Positions 23,174 through 34,507 of a DNA stretch of 64,000 nucleotides are shown here, one piece after another. Under the pieces are notes generated by a model. The model was not told where the DNA came from. It ran no database searches and saw nothing but the letters and a program-made list of their open reading frames with translations. Every line of letters begins with the position of its first letter. Position 1 is the first letter of the stretch. Source of the DNA: Thinopyrum elongatum (Eukaryota > Streptophyta > Magnoliopsida > Poales > Poaceae); assembly GCA_011799875.1 (NCBI GenBank), contig CM022299.1, positions 215,697,018-215,761,017 on the forward strand, in the 5' to 3' direction. Position numbers and translations under genes: made by a program.

Positions 23174-23783
23174 AATTTTTTTTCTTTTCGTATTGCAAGA
23201 ATTTTTTTATTTTTGAACTGCATGTAGTTGCATTTTTTGTATGCACCATTTGTACTGCTTGTACCAACGTTGCGGACTGTATTGCTTGCATTTACGGACT
23301 GCATTACGTGCACTATGTCTATGCGTTGTGTACTGCATGAAAGTGCTTCTCTTGTGCTTCATTTAAGCTTGTACTGCACTTCATGCACACACATTGTGAA
23401 TTGCCTGATATTACTTTCATGAACTGCATTCACCTTTGTTTAGAATGGTCTGCGGATTATAATTTTTTAGAAATATAAATATTTAATCAGCTGCGGTTAG
23501 TGGGTGGGAGGAGCTGCAGTCAAAGTACACCTTTTTTTGGGTCCTTTTTCTTTGGTAACATAAGCCTTTATTGATTGTCCTTCATTCTTGGTAACATAAG
23601 TTTCATTAACTCTCATTTAATTTTCACTTTTATTTTCTGCGTGTCTAGACATTTTGCATTCCTCTTCTATATATGTAAGCCAACTTCTAACCTTCCTTTG
23701 CAGTTCATTTCTCCTCTAGCCGCAACTTCTCTCCTTCCTCCAGCCTCTCTTTATTTCTTTTCATTTTCTAGGTTTTTGTTGCG
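23174..23783. other. Noncoding sequence with ACTGCAT words, then leader of the B3-like gene
   Basis: Dense ACTGCAT-type words occur at 23215-23430. From about 23690 the sequence becomes pyrimidine-rich, as in a plant 5' leader, up to the ATG at 23784. Confidence 0.4.
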
Positions 23784-24807
23784 ATGGCTCCAGGCCCCTG
23801 CGCGAATCTCTCCTGCTGCGGCCATGGTTGTGGTGTGCCAACGGACTGCGATTGCTCATCTTGCTCGCAGGCCCGTCGTGCTCGCCGGGGGGGCAAGGTC
23901 TTGTGCCGAGCTGGGCGAGCGGAGCAGCTTGCATATTGCACAGTAATCACGGAGGGACTGGATATGGGCCACATCAACGTTGTTGCGTTCTATTCTGCCC
24001 TGCTTCGCCGTGGCCTTGGCTGCACAAGTCCTTTTGTCCATCAACTTACGCCCACAGACATGGAGACTCACTACAAGATGGTAATTTTCGCTTGATCTGA
24101 TTTTTTCTTTGTGTCTTTTATTTTTTTGTATAATTCCATACTAGTGTGAACTTCTAGTATTTTAGGAACGCACTTCTTTTGTTTTATTGAAGTGTACTGC
24201 ATTGTGTACTTATATCTTGTTTTTATTTTTTTGCTTGTGTCCACGGAGCTCGTGTTTTAGTTTGCATGGTTACAATATGTGAACTGCTTAGATATTAGAT
24301 GAGCACTACTAGTTTTCACAATTTTCCCGCTTGTACAGTGTGTACTACATGCAACTATTCTCAAGAACTACATGATAGTTAAAAGCATACTGCACATTAG
24401 CATGTTCCGTACTGCATATTAGCGTGTATTTTATCTGTACTGCTTGTTGGACTGTTGTGCACTTCATCTAGCTCGAGTTTGTACTGTGTGTAGGTTTTTG
24501 CTGCTCTGTGCACAGTATGAGAATTGTACTCCTAGTATCGTCCTCAAATAGTTTTATTATTTTTTCCAGAAAATCCCCCAACGAGCTGTTAGGTATCTCC
24601 GGCTCAAGAAGAAGGGAATTCTCCAAGTTGTTCTCGGCAATGGACACCTGAAACCAGCCAAGTACCGTGTAGGCATTGATGGGCGGCTGTATCTGCAGAA
24701 AGGCTGGAAGGAATTTGTCATTGATAGTGGCGAAGTCTCAGCAAGTTGTTGTCCTCAACTTTTTTGAACTCGAGGATCATATGGTTAGAATCACGTTTGA
24801 CATGATT
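23784..24807 (+). pseudogene. B3 DNA-binding domain gene fragment (REM-like), probably captured
   Basis: Exon 1 (23784-24080, 99 codons) starts ATGGCTCCAGG and has a Cys-rich start (CCGHGCGVPTDCDCSSC) with unclear role. A GT donor at 24081 and TTTTTTCCAG acceptor ending at 24569 frame an intron with many ACTGCAT-type words. Exon 2 has KPAKYRVG, GRLYLQKGWKEFV and, after a one-base frameshift near 24740, VVVLNFFELEDHMVRITF, ending TAA. The GW..F and VL.F.LE pattern is that of plant B3 domains, which bind DNA. It lies in opposite orientation to M1 next to its 3' end. MULEs are known to capture gene pieces; I infer capture. The frameshift and lack of a full second half suggest it is dead. Confidence 0.6.
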
Positions 24808-25280
24808 GGTTAAGGTTATGAGGTTGATTGTAATAAGTACTTTTGCATATCGAATGCTTCATCTTTTGATGTGATTGTAATAAGTACTTTTGTGATCTGA
24901 ACCGCTTGGATTATAAGTCAGAACTTTGTGCTGTCTATGAGCTAACTGCATTTTTTATGGGTTGTGGATCAAAATGTGTCAATGTTTACTCCAGACTGCT
25001 ATATATATGGTTTACTCTATACATCATTTCTCTCATATGGTTTAGTGGAAGAACTCATAGTCAGCGGGAATTTTGTGTTTACACAAAATTTAAACTCATA
25101 CATAAGTCATACAGATATGCAAACTGCTATATATATGATTAATTTATTGAACTGCATCTATTTGGTCATCAACCTGCTGCTTCTTCGCGGTGACTGTAGT
25201 GTGTCTAATGTTGCACTTTCTTTTGTTTTCCGTGGCGGTGTTGCTGCTTCTTGTCTTTGCACCGTTGTGTTTGTAACCCC
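24808..25280. other. Noncoding sequence 3' of M1
   Basis: AT-rich sequence with ACTGCAT-type words near 24944 and 25150. No supported gene. Confidence 0.4.
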
Positions 25281-25283
25281 TCA

Positions 25284-25530
25284 CATGCTGGTTGATGGCG
25301 GTTTTTGTTTTCCAGCGCTATGAACTGCAACCTTTTTTGCTCCTCGCGTGATGGTTGGTGGCGGTTTTTGTTTTCCAGCGCTATGAACTGCAACCTTCTT
25401 TGCTCCTCGCGTGATGGTTGATGGCGGCTTTTGTTTTCCAGCACTGTGAACTCCAACCTTCTTTGCTCCTCTCGTGTTGGTTGATGGCAGCTTTTGTTTT
25501 CCAGCGCTGTGAACTGCATCCTTTCGTGCT
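25284..25530 (-). repeat. Four tandem 63-bp units in the M1 transposase C-terminus
   Basis: The unit encodes about 21 residues with core VHSAGKQKPPSTITRGAKK, repeated four times without breaking the frame. Role unknown. The DNA of each unit includes GAACTGCA-type words on the plus strand. Confidence 0.85.
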
Positions 25531-25689
25531 CCTACCTTGTTTTTTGTATGTGATGTCGTTCTCAGTTGTTTATGTACAGCAGCATTCCCTTCTGTTTTCT
25601 GTCTTTTGTTTGGTGGTCTTGTGGGCATTGTTTCATCATGTTCTTCGTCCTCTTCGCTCTCTTCTTCCTCCTCCTCTTCTTCATCTGCT

Positions 25690-25812
25690 TCTTCATAAGC
25701 CACTCCATTTACAGTTTCATCATGTTCTTTGTCCTCTTCACTCTCTTCTTCTTCCTCCTCCTCTTCTTCTTCCTCCTCCTCTTCTTCTTCTTCCTCCTCC
25801 TCATAAGCCATT
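25690..25812 (-). repeat. Poly-glutamate coding microsatellite in M1
   Basis: A CTT/CTC-rich run on the plus strand encodes more than 20 Glu residues in M1. Acidic runs occur in many MULE tails. The leucine- and phenylalanine-rich frames on the plus strand are shadows. Confidence 0.85.
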
Positions 25813-28706
25813 TCTTCTTCAGTTGTGTCACCATCTTCTTTTGTGATTTCATCTTCTTTGTCTTCCTCGTTTTCTGATCTTGTTCTTTTGGGGCAGGTTC
25901 TTGAATTGTGTCTCTTCCTCTTTTTGCAGATGCTGCAATGTCTCGGTTTCGTCCATTTCTTAGTGTTGTCAGCAGAATCTCTGTTTGGTTGTGCATCCCC
26001 ATGTCCATGGTTTTCTTGTTCATGGCTTTTTTTACATGTCCTGGAATTCTGGTCGCTGATTTCATTACATGTCTTGCACCTTCTTATTCCCAGTGGCTGA
26101 CCATCACTGTCCAGCTCAGGCTGTGGCTTACTGTTTTTGTCATCATTTATCTCCTTGCATGCAACCTTTTTTTTGGGTTGCATCGCCCCCTTTATTCCTT
26201 CCTCTTGTGTTTGAAACAGGAGGTGGAAGAATTATTTCTTTTTTGATTGCACCAGTAGCGTTGTGTTCGGTATTTTCTACTTGCTCGGTATTCTTGTCAA
26301 GCTGGGAATTCTCTGCTTGCTTTATTTTTGCTGCTTCTTCTTCTTCGTTGAGCACATCAACTTCCTCGATCAGTGCCCTCATACCAGACAACGCCCTGTG
26401 GCACCCAGCGTTGGACCTTGTCGCTCTGTTTGCAAGGTCCATTGCTGTTTCTGACAGCAATTTTCTACGGCAAAATGGCGAACTTCCATCTGGTGCTATT
26501 TTTTCGTAGTCTCTTCTGTCAAACGTTGCATTTGATCTTGCATTTCGGGTGTATCTTTTCATGATGTACACCTCAGGAATCTTTAGTACTCTCAGGTGAC
26601 AAAGCATGCATACCACATGGACGCAAAAGAGGCCTCAGACAACACATGTTTCTTTTTTTTTTGTAAGTGAACTGCATGAAATTAATAAACACAGTTTTTT
26701 TATTTGTTCATTTTAAGGAAGCGAACTTCACTTGGTTTTGTGAGTTACTCATGCATGTGGACTTTTAAATTTCAGAAAGTGAGCTTCATGCATGACTTTC
26801 AGAAATTAGGATTTTTTGTGCTAGCGAGTCGCACCTGTGTGTGTCCAGAGTTTGCACTCACATTCGTAGACACCTTTCTGTTCATCAGCGACCACTTGGA
26901 AATCATGCCTTGCCCAATCAAATACATGTGATCTATTGTAGTGGTGTACGAGATACTTTGTCGGGTTCTCAGCACACTGTTCTGCTCCGAATGCAGTGCT
27001 GCGGTAGAGTGTTTCTTTGAAATCTGCAAAAACTGCCCTTGTATACACTTTTGATAGCTGAACTTCGAACCCAAACTTGGTTGTTGTCTTTACCTATGAC
27101 TGCATGATCAGAAATGCAGCGTTACGAATCAGAGAAATGAAAAAATTGTTTGTTTTGTAGTTATATTTAGCAGTTTTTGATGGAAATTTTATTTACCTCA
27201 TTTCCTACTATCTCTGCATGCTCGACGGCCTTCCTGGTCTGAATGCACTTGTCCACCTGTTGAGCAAACAGATGGAGATCATGCTTCTCTTTGATGAAGT
27301 TTTTTTTCAATATGTGGTTCATGCTCTCGCTTCTCTGCGTGGAAGTCATCCGAGCACAGAAAATTTCCTTGTAGTAAGCCGAGATCCACTCGTGCCTGTC
27401 ATCCCACAGCGAATTCATCACTTCGTCGTTTTGCAAGTTGTATTTCTGCATGAGGTCCTTCCATGCCCGTTCAAATTCTGACGGCATTGGTGGGTGGTTC
27501 AGCACCGCAGTGAGTTCCTCCTTGAGTTTCTCGTGCGCCTTATACAGCAAGGCGAGGTGGTCTTTGTACTTCTTAATGATATGCCACCAACACAAGTTAT
27601 GTATTGTATCTGGGAGGATAGTTTTTAATGCTGCCTTCATCGAAGAACATTGGTCTGAGAAGGCACAAATAGTGTTTTTTATTAAGTTGTTTGTGTGTAC
27701 CAAACAAACATAAGTATACAAGTGTTGTTTTTCTGTACCTGTGAGCATGCAGATTGGCGGCTTGTTGTTCATACACCTCAAGAATGTTTTGAAAACCCAC
27801 TCGAACGACGGTATCATTTCGTCTCGCACGAGGGCGACAGCAAATATGGTGCTCTGTAGATGATGGTTCACTCCCACGAAGACTCCCAGCGGCATGTGGA
27901 ATTTGTTAGTTTTATATGTCGTGTCAAATGTAACGCAGTCTCCAAAATCTTCATACGATCCTTTGCAACTTGCGTTGGCCCAAAAGATGTTTCTTACACG
28001 ATTCTCTGCATCAACGTAATAATCATAGAAGAACTCTGGGTTTATCATCTACATCTTCTCGAAGAAATCCAGAAGTTTCTTCACGTCATCTTGGGACTCT
28101 TCTCTAGCAAAATTCTGTTTCCTGCATTTCAAACGCAATGCAAACTCATCTTATCAAACATGAAAAAATTACCCACGGAATGTTCAAGCGATATGTTCTG
28201 TGACGTGCTTACTTATTGACCCAGTCGCGGCTAGTATGTCCCATGAACTGTAGACCACCACACATACGTGACAGCGTTGACATCATCTGTGCGTGTGTGT
28301 GGTTGTCTAGCTGCATGTCCTTCAACAATTGGTCAATCAAAGGATCGTCTCTTTTGTGCGAGCGCATGTGCAAAATCATCCCGGGGCTTTCTAGCATCTT
28401 GTGATTGTGGTTGAGTTCAACCATTTCTATCACAAATTTGCCATCCTTCCTCTTTTTGACTCTAATTCTTGCCTTGCAGCCAATCCTTTTTGATGTCTTC
28501 TCACGTTTCCGGTCATAATCTTACACAGTCTGCTTGTGCGTCCCTTCTCTTGAGCAGACAATGTAGGCATTTGTCTTGTGTTTTGCCCTCTTGCGTATGC
28601 CAAACCCTGCATATCTTGCATAAGTGTTGTAAAAGTCCCATGCTTTGTCGTACATGGTGAACTTCATTCCAGCGGTAGGTATGAGGTTCAGCGGAATGTT
28701 TTTATC

Positions 28707-29330
28707 CTGCATCAAGTGCAATGCTCTATGAGACAAAGTGTTTTGTTCTGTTTAAATACGGGGACTGGATACGAGTTTAATAAAGCACTGCAATGTTGCT
28801 AAGTTTTCAGAAGGGTCGACTGTATTAGATGTTAGGCCAAACTTCACAGGAAATATCAGTGTGCACTGCAATGTTATCTGAATGGACTGCAAATATTATT
28901 ATTTTTCTAGGACATAAAACTTACATGTGTGTAATGTCGTTCTTCCGATGGCGTTTGTAGCTCGCCGGGTTGTATTGGACATGGTGGGGTTATAGCAGAT
29001 CTGTGTAGTTGAGGATCTCGCAGCGGCAATAGTGAGGAGGATTTGTACCTACCGTTGACTTCTGACCAAGGCACCCTTGGTGGTCGGAGTGTTGAAGTTG
29101 ATGAGCGGGTCTACTCGGAGCTCTATTTTTCGGTGCAGCAGGTGGACACTGAGCTCTGTTTTGTGGTGCAGAAGGTGGACGCGGTGGTAATGCAGTGTTG
29201 TGGTGATGTCTCGCTGGATTGGTTTGAAATTGTTGGAGCGGCGGCACATCATCATAATCATCATCTTCTGCAACATCACGGTCAACAGCATCATTGTTGT
29301 CTGTTCGGACATGCTATCCAAATGTAGTGA
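28707..29330 (-). other. M1 intron and proline/glutamine-rich exon region
   Basis: The block 28990-29321 on the minus strand encodes repeated APQNRAQ-like peptides with HHHNT, matching M2 at 32290-32520. Between 28707 and 28985 lies an intron with ACTGCA-type words. A TAG near 29314 interrupts the frame in M1 where M2 has CAT. Confidence 0.55.
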
Positions 29331-30560
29331 ACTCGTTCTTGTACTCTGGGTTGAGAACTGTTATTGGCTCATCTTCATCGTCATCATCTTCATCATCCTG
29401 TCGGTGAGTGCCCTCCCACATGAAGGTGACATCGTCGCCATCTTCAACTACCTCTTCTTCCCGGGAAAAATCTTCTTCTGGAGAGTATTGCACCCTGTTT
29501 GTTGTCGTGAAGAATCCTCGAGGAATCTCAGGGGTAACCCAGCCAGTGTCTCTTCCGGAAGAATCTTGACTCTTCCGAAAGTTGATGGTCCCTGGGTTGT
29601 CAATTATGCACGGCATTTTGTATCTGATGAACGTCATTTCCTGCACAAAACGACCGAGCTACATTGTCAGGTAAAATGAACTGAATCATAGGAACTGCAA
29701 TGTGTTTGAAAGGGTACTGCGAACTAATGCACGCTGACTGCATCATCCCGCAGGCTTAACTGAAGTAACCGCACTGCATCGTTGTCCATAGTGAACCTAT
29801 ACAACCGTACTGTATAACCAAGCAAGCGTACTGCATAACCGAGCAACTGCACTGCATTTTTTTAACGGCAAACTGAAGTAACCGCACTGCATCATTTTTG
29901 GAGGCGTACTGGACTACGTGTACTGCTTTGTCTTGAATAAGTAAACTGAGATAGTTGAGGAAGTGTACTGCTTACCTCGTGTTGCAGTGCTTTCTTGCGT
30001 TTGCAGGAGGAAGTTCCCTTCTCATCCGTCTGCACCACTTTTGCGTTCACCCGTGCAGTCCACTTGCCCTTCAGAAGTTCATGAGCGTTCTAGACGTTGC
30101 TCAAGGTGAGTGGAGACAGAGGATTTGCTCTGAAGGTTGTTGCAGCCTTAATCCAAGAAGCTACCGTGGATGAAGGAACCTTGCGCACAATCCTCCTTGC
30201 TCGAATTGGTGTGATGTCGAGGCAGCACCAATCCACATCTGATGAAGTACAGGTAATTGAAGACCCTCTGCTCAATGCCATGGGAGAAGGCCCAGAGGAG
30301 ATCGGCGGCGGTGCTACCGAGCTGTTGCCACGGAAGAAGGCCGATATGCGAGCGGGGGAGGCGCTGCTCGATTGCTGTGGCGGAAGAAGGCCGAGAGGCG
30401 ATGGGCGACGGTGTTGCTTGGCTGTCGCCGCGGAAGAAGGCTGCGAGGGGAGGGGCGGCATCGCTGCAGGCCGCCGCCGCCGAAGAAGATCGGGAGGGGA
30501 GTGGCGGTGACGCTCCCAGGACACCGCCGTGGGAGAAAGTGGGGAGGGGAGGGGCAGCAT
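29331..30560 (-). pseudogene. M1 5' exons: acidic N-terminal region and GC-rich first exon
   Basis: An exon at 29646 downward follows an acceptor TGTGCAG and encodes MQEMTFIRYK and then an acidic run EDEPITVLNPEY. A first exon (about 30330-29975) encodes HELLKGKWTARVNAK and ends before a GTAAGC donor; it carries a TAG just before HELL. Upstream it is GC-rich repeat. The intron 29660-29960 is packed with ACTGCAT-type words. This likely forms the N-terminus of the MULE protein; I know no domain in it. Confidence 0.45.
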
Positions 30561-30715
30561 CGCTCCCAGGCCGCTGCCGTGGAAGAAGGCTGGGAGGGGA
30601 GGGGCGGCGGCGCTCCCAGGCTGCTGCCGCGGTAGAAAGAGGGAGGGAGGGACGGCGGCGCTCCCAGGCCACTGCCGCGGTAGAAGGCGGGGAGGGGAGG
30701 GGCGGCGGCGATCTG
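30430..30715. repeat. GC-rich minisatellite, left arm
   Basis: CGCTCCCAGG recurs at 30511, 30561, 30611 and about 30659, a period of 48-50 bp. Since 50 is not a multiple of three, the frames rotate, so the long proline/arginine/alanine frames here are not under coding constraint. Confidence 0.85.
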
Positions 30716-30790
30716 GTGGGGGATGTGCAGAATAAGGTGGGTGTTATCAGAATAAGGGTCTTAAGGGCTGTTATCATAATAGACCCACCC

Positions 30791-30810
30791 TATGTATGTA
30801 TATATATATA
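30791..30810. repeat. TA-rich spacer at the palindrome centre
   Basis: TATGTATG followed by alternating TA, 20 bp, between two matching GGTGGGTCTATTATGATAAC edges (30789 downward and 30812 upward). Confidence 0.9.
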
Positions 30811-33800
30811 TGGTGGGTCTATTATGATAACACCCCTTAAGAGCCTTTTTCTGATAACACCCAGCTTATTCTGCACATCCCCCACCCGATCGCCGCCGCC
30901 CCTCCCCTCTCGGCCTTCTACCACGGCACCGGCCTAGGATCACCGCCGCCCCTCCCCTCCCCGCCTTCTCCCGCGGCGGTGGCATGGGATCGCCGCCGCC
31001 CCTCCCCTCCCAGCCTTCTTCCGCAGCAGCGGCCTGGGAGCGATGTTGCCCCTCCCCTTCCCACATTCTCCCGCGGCGGTGGCCTGGGAGCGCCACCGCC
31101 ACTCCCCTCCCGACCTTCTCCCACGACTGCGGCCGGCAGCGATGCCGCCCCTCCCCTCCCGGCCTTCTTCCGCGGCAGCGGCCAAGCAGAGCCGCCGCCC
31201 ATTGCCTCTCGGCCTTCTTCTGCGGCAGCAACCGAGCAACGCCTCCCCCGCTCGCATATCGGCCTTGTTCTACGGCAGCATATCGGTACCGTCGCTGCAG
31301 ATCTCCTCCAGGCTTTATTCCACGGTGTTGAGCGGTGCGTCTTCAATTAACTATCCTTCATCAAATGTGGATTGGTGCTCCCTCGACATAACACCAATTT
31401 GAGGAAGGAGGACTATGCACAAGGTTCCTTCATCCATGTCAGCTTCTTGGATGAAGGTTGCGATGGCCTTGAGCGCAAATCCTCCATCTCCACTCACCTT
31501 GAGAAACGTCCAGAACGCTCATGAACTTCTGAAGGGCAAGTGGACTGCACGGGTGAACGCAAAAGTGGTGCAGACGGACGAGAAGGGAACTTCCTCATGC
31601 AAATGCAAGAAAGCACTACAACATGAAGTAAGTAGTACACTTCCTAATCTATCTCACTTTACTTATTCCAGACAAAGCAGTACACACAGTCCAGTATGCC
31701 TCCAAAAATGATGCAGTGCGGTTACTTCAGTTCACCGTGATTAAAATTGCAGTGCAGTTTCTCAGTTATGCAGTACGGTTGTATAGGTTCACTATGGACA
31801 ATGATGCAGTGCGGTTACTTCAGTTCACCATGCGGGGTGATGCAGTCCGCGTGCATTAGTTCGTAGTACCCTTTCAAACACATTGCAGTTCGTATGATTC
31901 AGTTCATTTTACCTGACAATGTAGCTCGGCCATTTTGTGCAGGAAATGACGTTCAACAGATACAAAATGCGGCGCATAATTGACAACACAGTGACCATCA
32001 ATTTTCGGAAGAGTCAAGCTTCTTCCAGAAGAGACACTGGCTAGGTTACCCCTGAGATTCCTCGAGGATTCTTCCCGATAACAAATAGGGTGCAATACTC
32101 TCCAGAAGAAGATTTTTTCTAGGAAGAAGAGGTAGTCGAAGATGGCGACGATGTCACCTTCATGTGGGAGGGCACTCGCCGACAAGATGATGAAGATGAG
32201 CCAATAACAGTTCTCAACCTAGAGTACAAGCACGAGTTCACTACATTTGGACATCATGTCCGAACAGACAACGATGATGCTGTTGACCATGATGTTGCAG
32301 AAGATGATGATTATGATGATGTGCCGCCGCTCCAAGAATTTCAAACCAATCCAGCGAGACATCACCACAACACTGGATTACCATCGCGTCTACCTGCTGC
32401 ACCACAAAACAGAGCTCAACGTCCACCTGTTGCACCACAAAACAGAGCTTAGCGTCCACCCGCTACACCACAAAACAAAGCTCCAAGTGGACCTGCTGCA
32501 TCAACTTCAACACTGCGACCACCAAGGGTGCCTCCGTCAGGAGTCAACGGCAGGTACAAGTCCTCCTACTATTGCCACTGCGAGATCCTCAACTACACAG
32601 ATCTGCTATAACCCCACCATGTCTAATACAACCCGGTGAGCTGCAAACGCCATCGGATGAACGACATTACACACATGTAAGTTTATGTCCTGAAAAAATA
32701 ATAATATTTGCAGTCCATTCAGATAACATTGCAGTGCACACTGATATTTATTGTGAAGTTTGGCCTAACATATAATACAGTCGTCCCTTCCGAAAACTTA
32801 GTAACATTGCAATGCTTTCTTAACTCGTATGCAGTCCTCATATTTAAACAGAACAATACACTTTGTCTCATAGAGCATTGCACTTGATGCAGGATAAAAA
32901 CATGTCGCTGATACTCATACTTGCCGCTAGAATGAAGGTCACCACGTACGACAACGCATGGGACTTTTACAACACTTATGCAACATATGCAGGGTTTGGG
33001 ATATGCAAGAGGGCAAAACACAATACAAATGCCTACATTGTCTGCTCAAGAGAAGGGACGCACAAGCAGACGTTGTCAGATTATGACCGGAAATGTGAGA
33101 AGATGTCAGAAAGGATTGGCTGCAGGGTAAGAATTAGAGTTAAGAAGAGGAAGAATGGCAGATTTGGTGATAGAAATGGTTGAGCTCAACCACAATCACA
33201 AGATGCTAGAAAGCCCCAGGATGCTTTTGCACATGCACTCGCACAAAAGAGACAATGCTTTGATTGACCAGTTGGTGAAGGACATGCAGCTAGACAACCA
33301 CACACACACACAGATGATGTCAACGCTGTCGCGTATGTCCGGTGGTCTGCAGTTCATGGGACATACTAGCCACGACTGGGTCAACAAGTAAGCACGTCAC
33401 AGAACATATCGCTTGAGCATTCTGTGGGTAATTATTTCTTGTTTGATAAGATGAGTTTGCATTGCATTTGAAATGCAGGAAACAGAAGTTTGCTAGAGAA
33501 GAGTCTCAAGATGACATCAAGAAACTTCTGGATTTCTTCGAGAAGATGTAGAAGATCAACCCAGATTTCTTCTATGATTACGACGTCAATGCAGATAATC
33601 GTGTAAGAAAATGTCTTTTGGGCCAACACAAGTTGCAAAGGATCGTATGAAGATTTTGGAGACTGTGTTACATTTGACACGACATATAAAACTAACAAAT
33701 TCCACATGCCGCTGGGAGTCTTCGTGGGAGTGAACCATCATCTATAGAGCACCATATTTCTTGTCGCCCTTGTGCGAGATGAAATGATACCGTCGTTCGA

Positions 33801-33958
33801 GTGGGTTTTCAAAACATTCTTGAGGTGTATGAATAACAAGGATCCAATCTGCATGATCACAGGTACAAAAACAACACCTGTATACTTACGTTTGTTTGGT
33901 ACACTTCTATTTCTTCTGTCTTTCTTATACATAAGCAACTTAATAAAAAAACACTACT
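30811..33958 (+). repeat. Right arm of the MULE inverted repeat (M2), cut by E3
   Basis: Collinear with the minus strand of 27661-30790. It includes a GC-rich minisatellite at about 30890-31210. It ends where the E3 LTR starts, within the intron equivalent to M1 27655-27738. Confidence 0.9.
31415..33958 (+). pseudogene. M2: 5' part of a second FAR1-type MULE transposase
   Basis: Blocks match M1: the HELLKGKWTARVNAK exon (31520-31626), the acidic exon (31943-32230) with an in-frame TAG near 32120, the proline/glutamine block (32290-32520), the FAR1-type DNA-binding exon (32892-33388, YAGFGICKR) and the start of the DDE core (33480-33870, first Asp in TFDTTYKTN) with stops such as a TAG near 33550. 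The second Asp and the Glu lie beyond the insertion of E3 and are not in the window. Non-functional. Confidence 0.8.
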
Positions 33959-34507
33959 TGTCGTGGTTTTATCACGGCAGAAGCCCTCGTGAAAGGACTT
34001 AGGTGTGAGGCCATGGCTACGATGATTAGCTTCAAGGGGTTGAGCGGGACGAGAGATGTGAGTTTACCCAAGTTCGGCCCCTCACCAACGAGGTAAAAGC
34101 CTACGTCCTGCTTTGTGTTGTATTGATTGTGTATCGATTACAAGGGAGCGGAATCACTTAACCGAGCTATCGAACAATTGTAACTTGAGTTAACCCGCCG
34201 CAGGGTCTCGCCTTTATATACACAGGTTGAGGCCCTGGGATTACAAGAGTCCAAATCGGATCATATAACGTGACCAATCCTAATTCTAAGTCGTCTTGCC
34301 TTGCTAGGCAAGTCGCCATTAGGCGGCTCACACCTCTGGGTTATGTGCCATCTCCGGATCTTGGGCCTTCAACTGGTCCGCCTGGTAAGCCGCCTCCAGT
34401 CTCAGGTCTGGGCTTCTTGGGCCTACTTAAGCTTTCACTTATGAGTCGCCAATAGTGTAACCTGGCCCCTCCTGGGCGGGTCACACCATGGGGTTATATC
34501 CCCAACA
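33959..34507 (-). repeat. 3' LTR of E3 (549 bp)
   Basis: On the minus strand it starts TGTTGGGGATATAACC and ends AAACCACGACA. A TATATAAAGG box lies at about 34212-34221. The internal side (34508 onward) shows no clear polypurine tract, so the inner edge is set by the TG and family resemblance. Confidence 0.8.

Larger units (their letters stand above)
25281..28706 (-). pseudogene. M1: FAR1/FHY3-type MULE transposase gene (main exons)
   Basis: Exons on the minus strand: 28706-28213 (FAR1 N-terminal DNA-binding domain, segments WDFYNTYARYAGFGIRKR and ELNHNH), 28121-27739 and 27654-27197 (MULE DDE core: Asp in VTFDTTYKTN, Asp in TDQCSSM across the intron, Glu in TQRSESMN), 27093 downward (KVYTRAVFADFKE, SWIM-type Cys/His CECKLW...FCVH and KIPEVYIMKRYT), then a C-terminal part 26183-25281. 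Introns 28122-28212... 27655-27738 and 27094-27196 have GT-AG ends. The tail has two knuckle-like CxxC...HNSRTC repeats, a run of Glu, and a 21-residue repeat. The transposase would cut and paste the element. A TAA near 28525, where the M2 copy has TCA, shows decay. Confidence 0.8.
27661..30790 (-). repeat. Left arm of the 6.3-kb MULE inverted repeat
   Basis: The minus-strand sequence aligns with 30811-33958 on the plus strand from the centre outward, through GC-rich exon, introns and transposase coding sequence, up to the point where E3 cuts the right arm. The arms differ by substitutions and small indels. The transition is collinear, so the whole arm is one duplicated unit. Confidence 0.9.

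Noticed and set aside
25418..25877. Leucine- and phenylalanine-rich frames resembling membrane proteins on the plus strand
   Set aside because: They are the antisense of the Glu run and repeats of the MULE transposase.
30090..31350. Overlapping long frames in the GC-rich arms of the MULE inverted repeat
   Set aside because: The repeat period of 48-50 bp is not a multiple of three and all frames look alike, so these are composition effects, apart from the short exon around HELLKGKWT.
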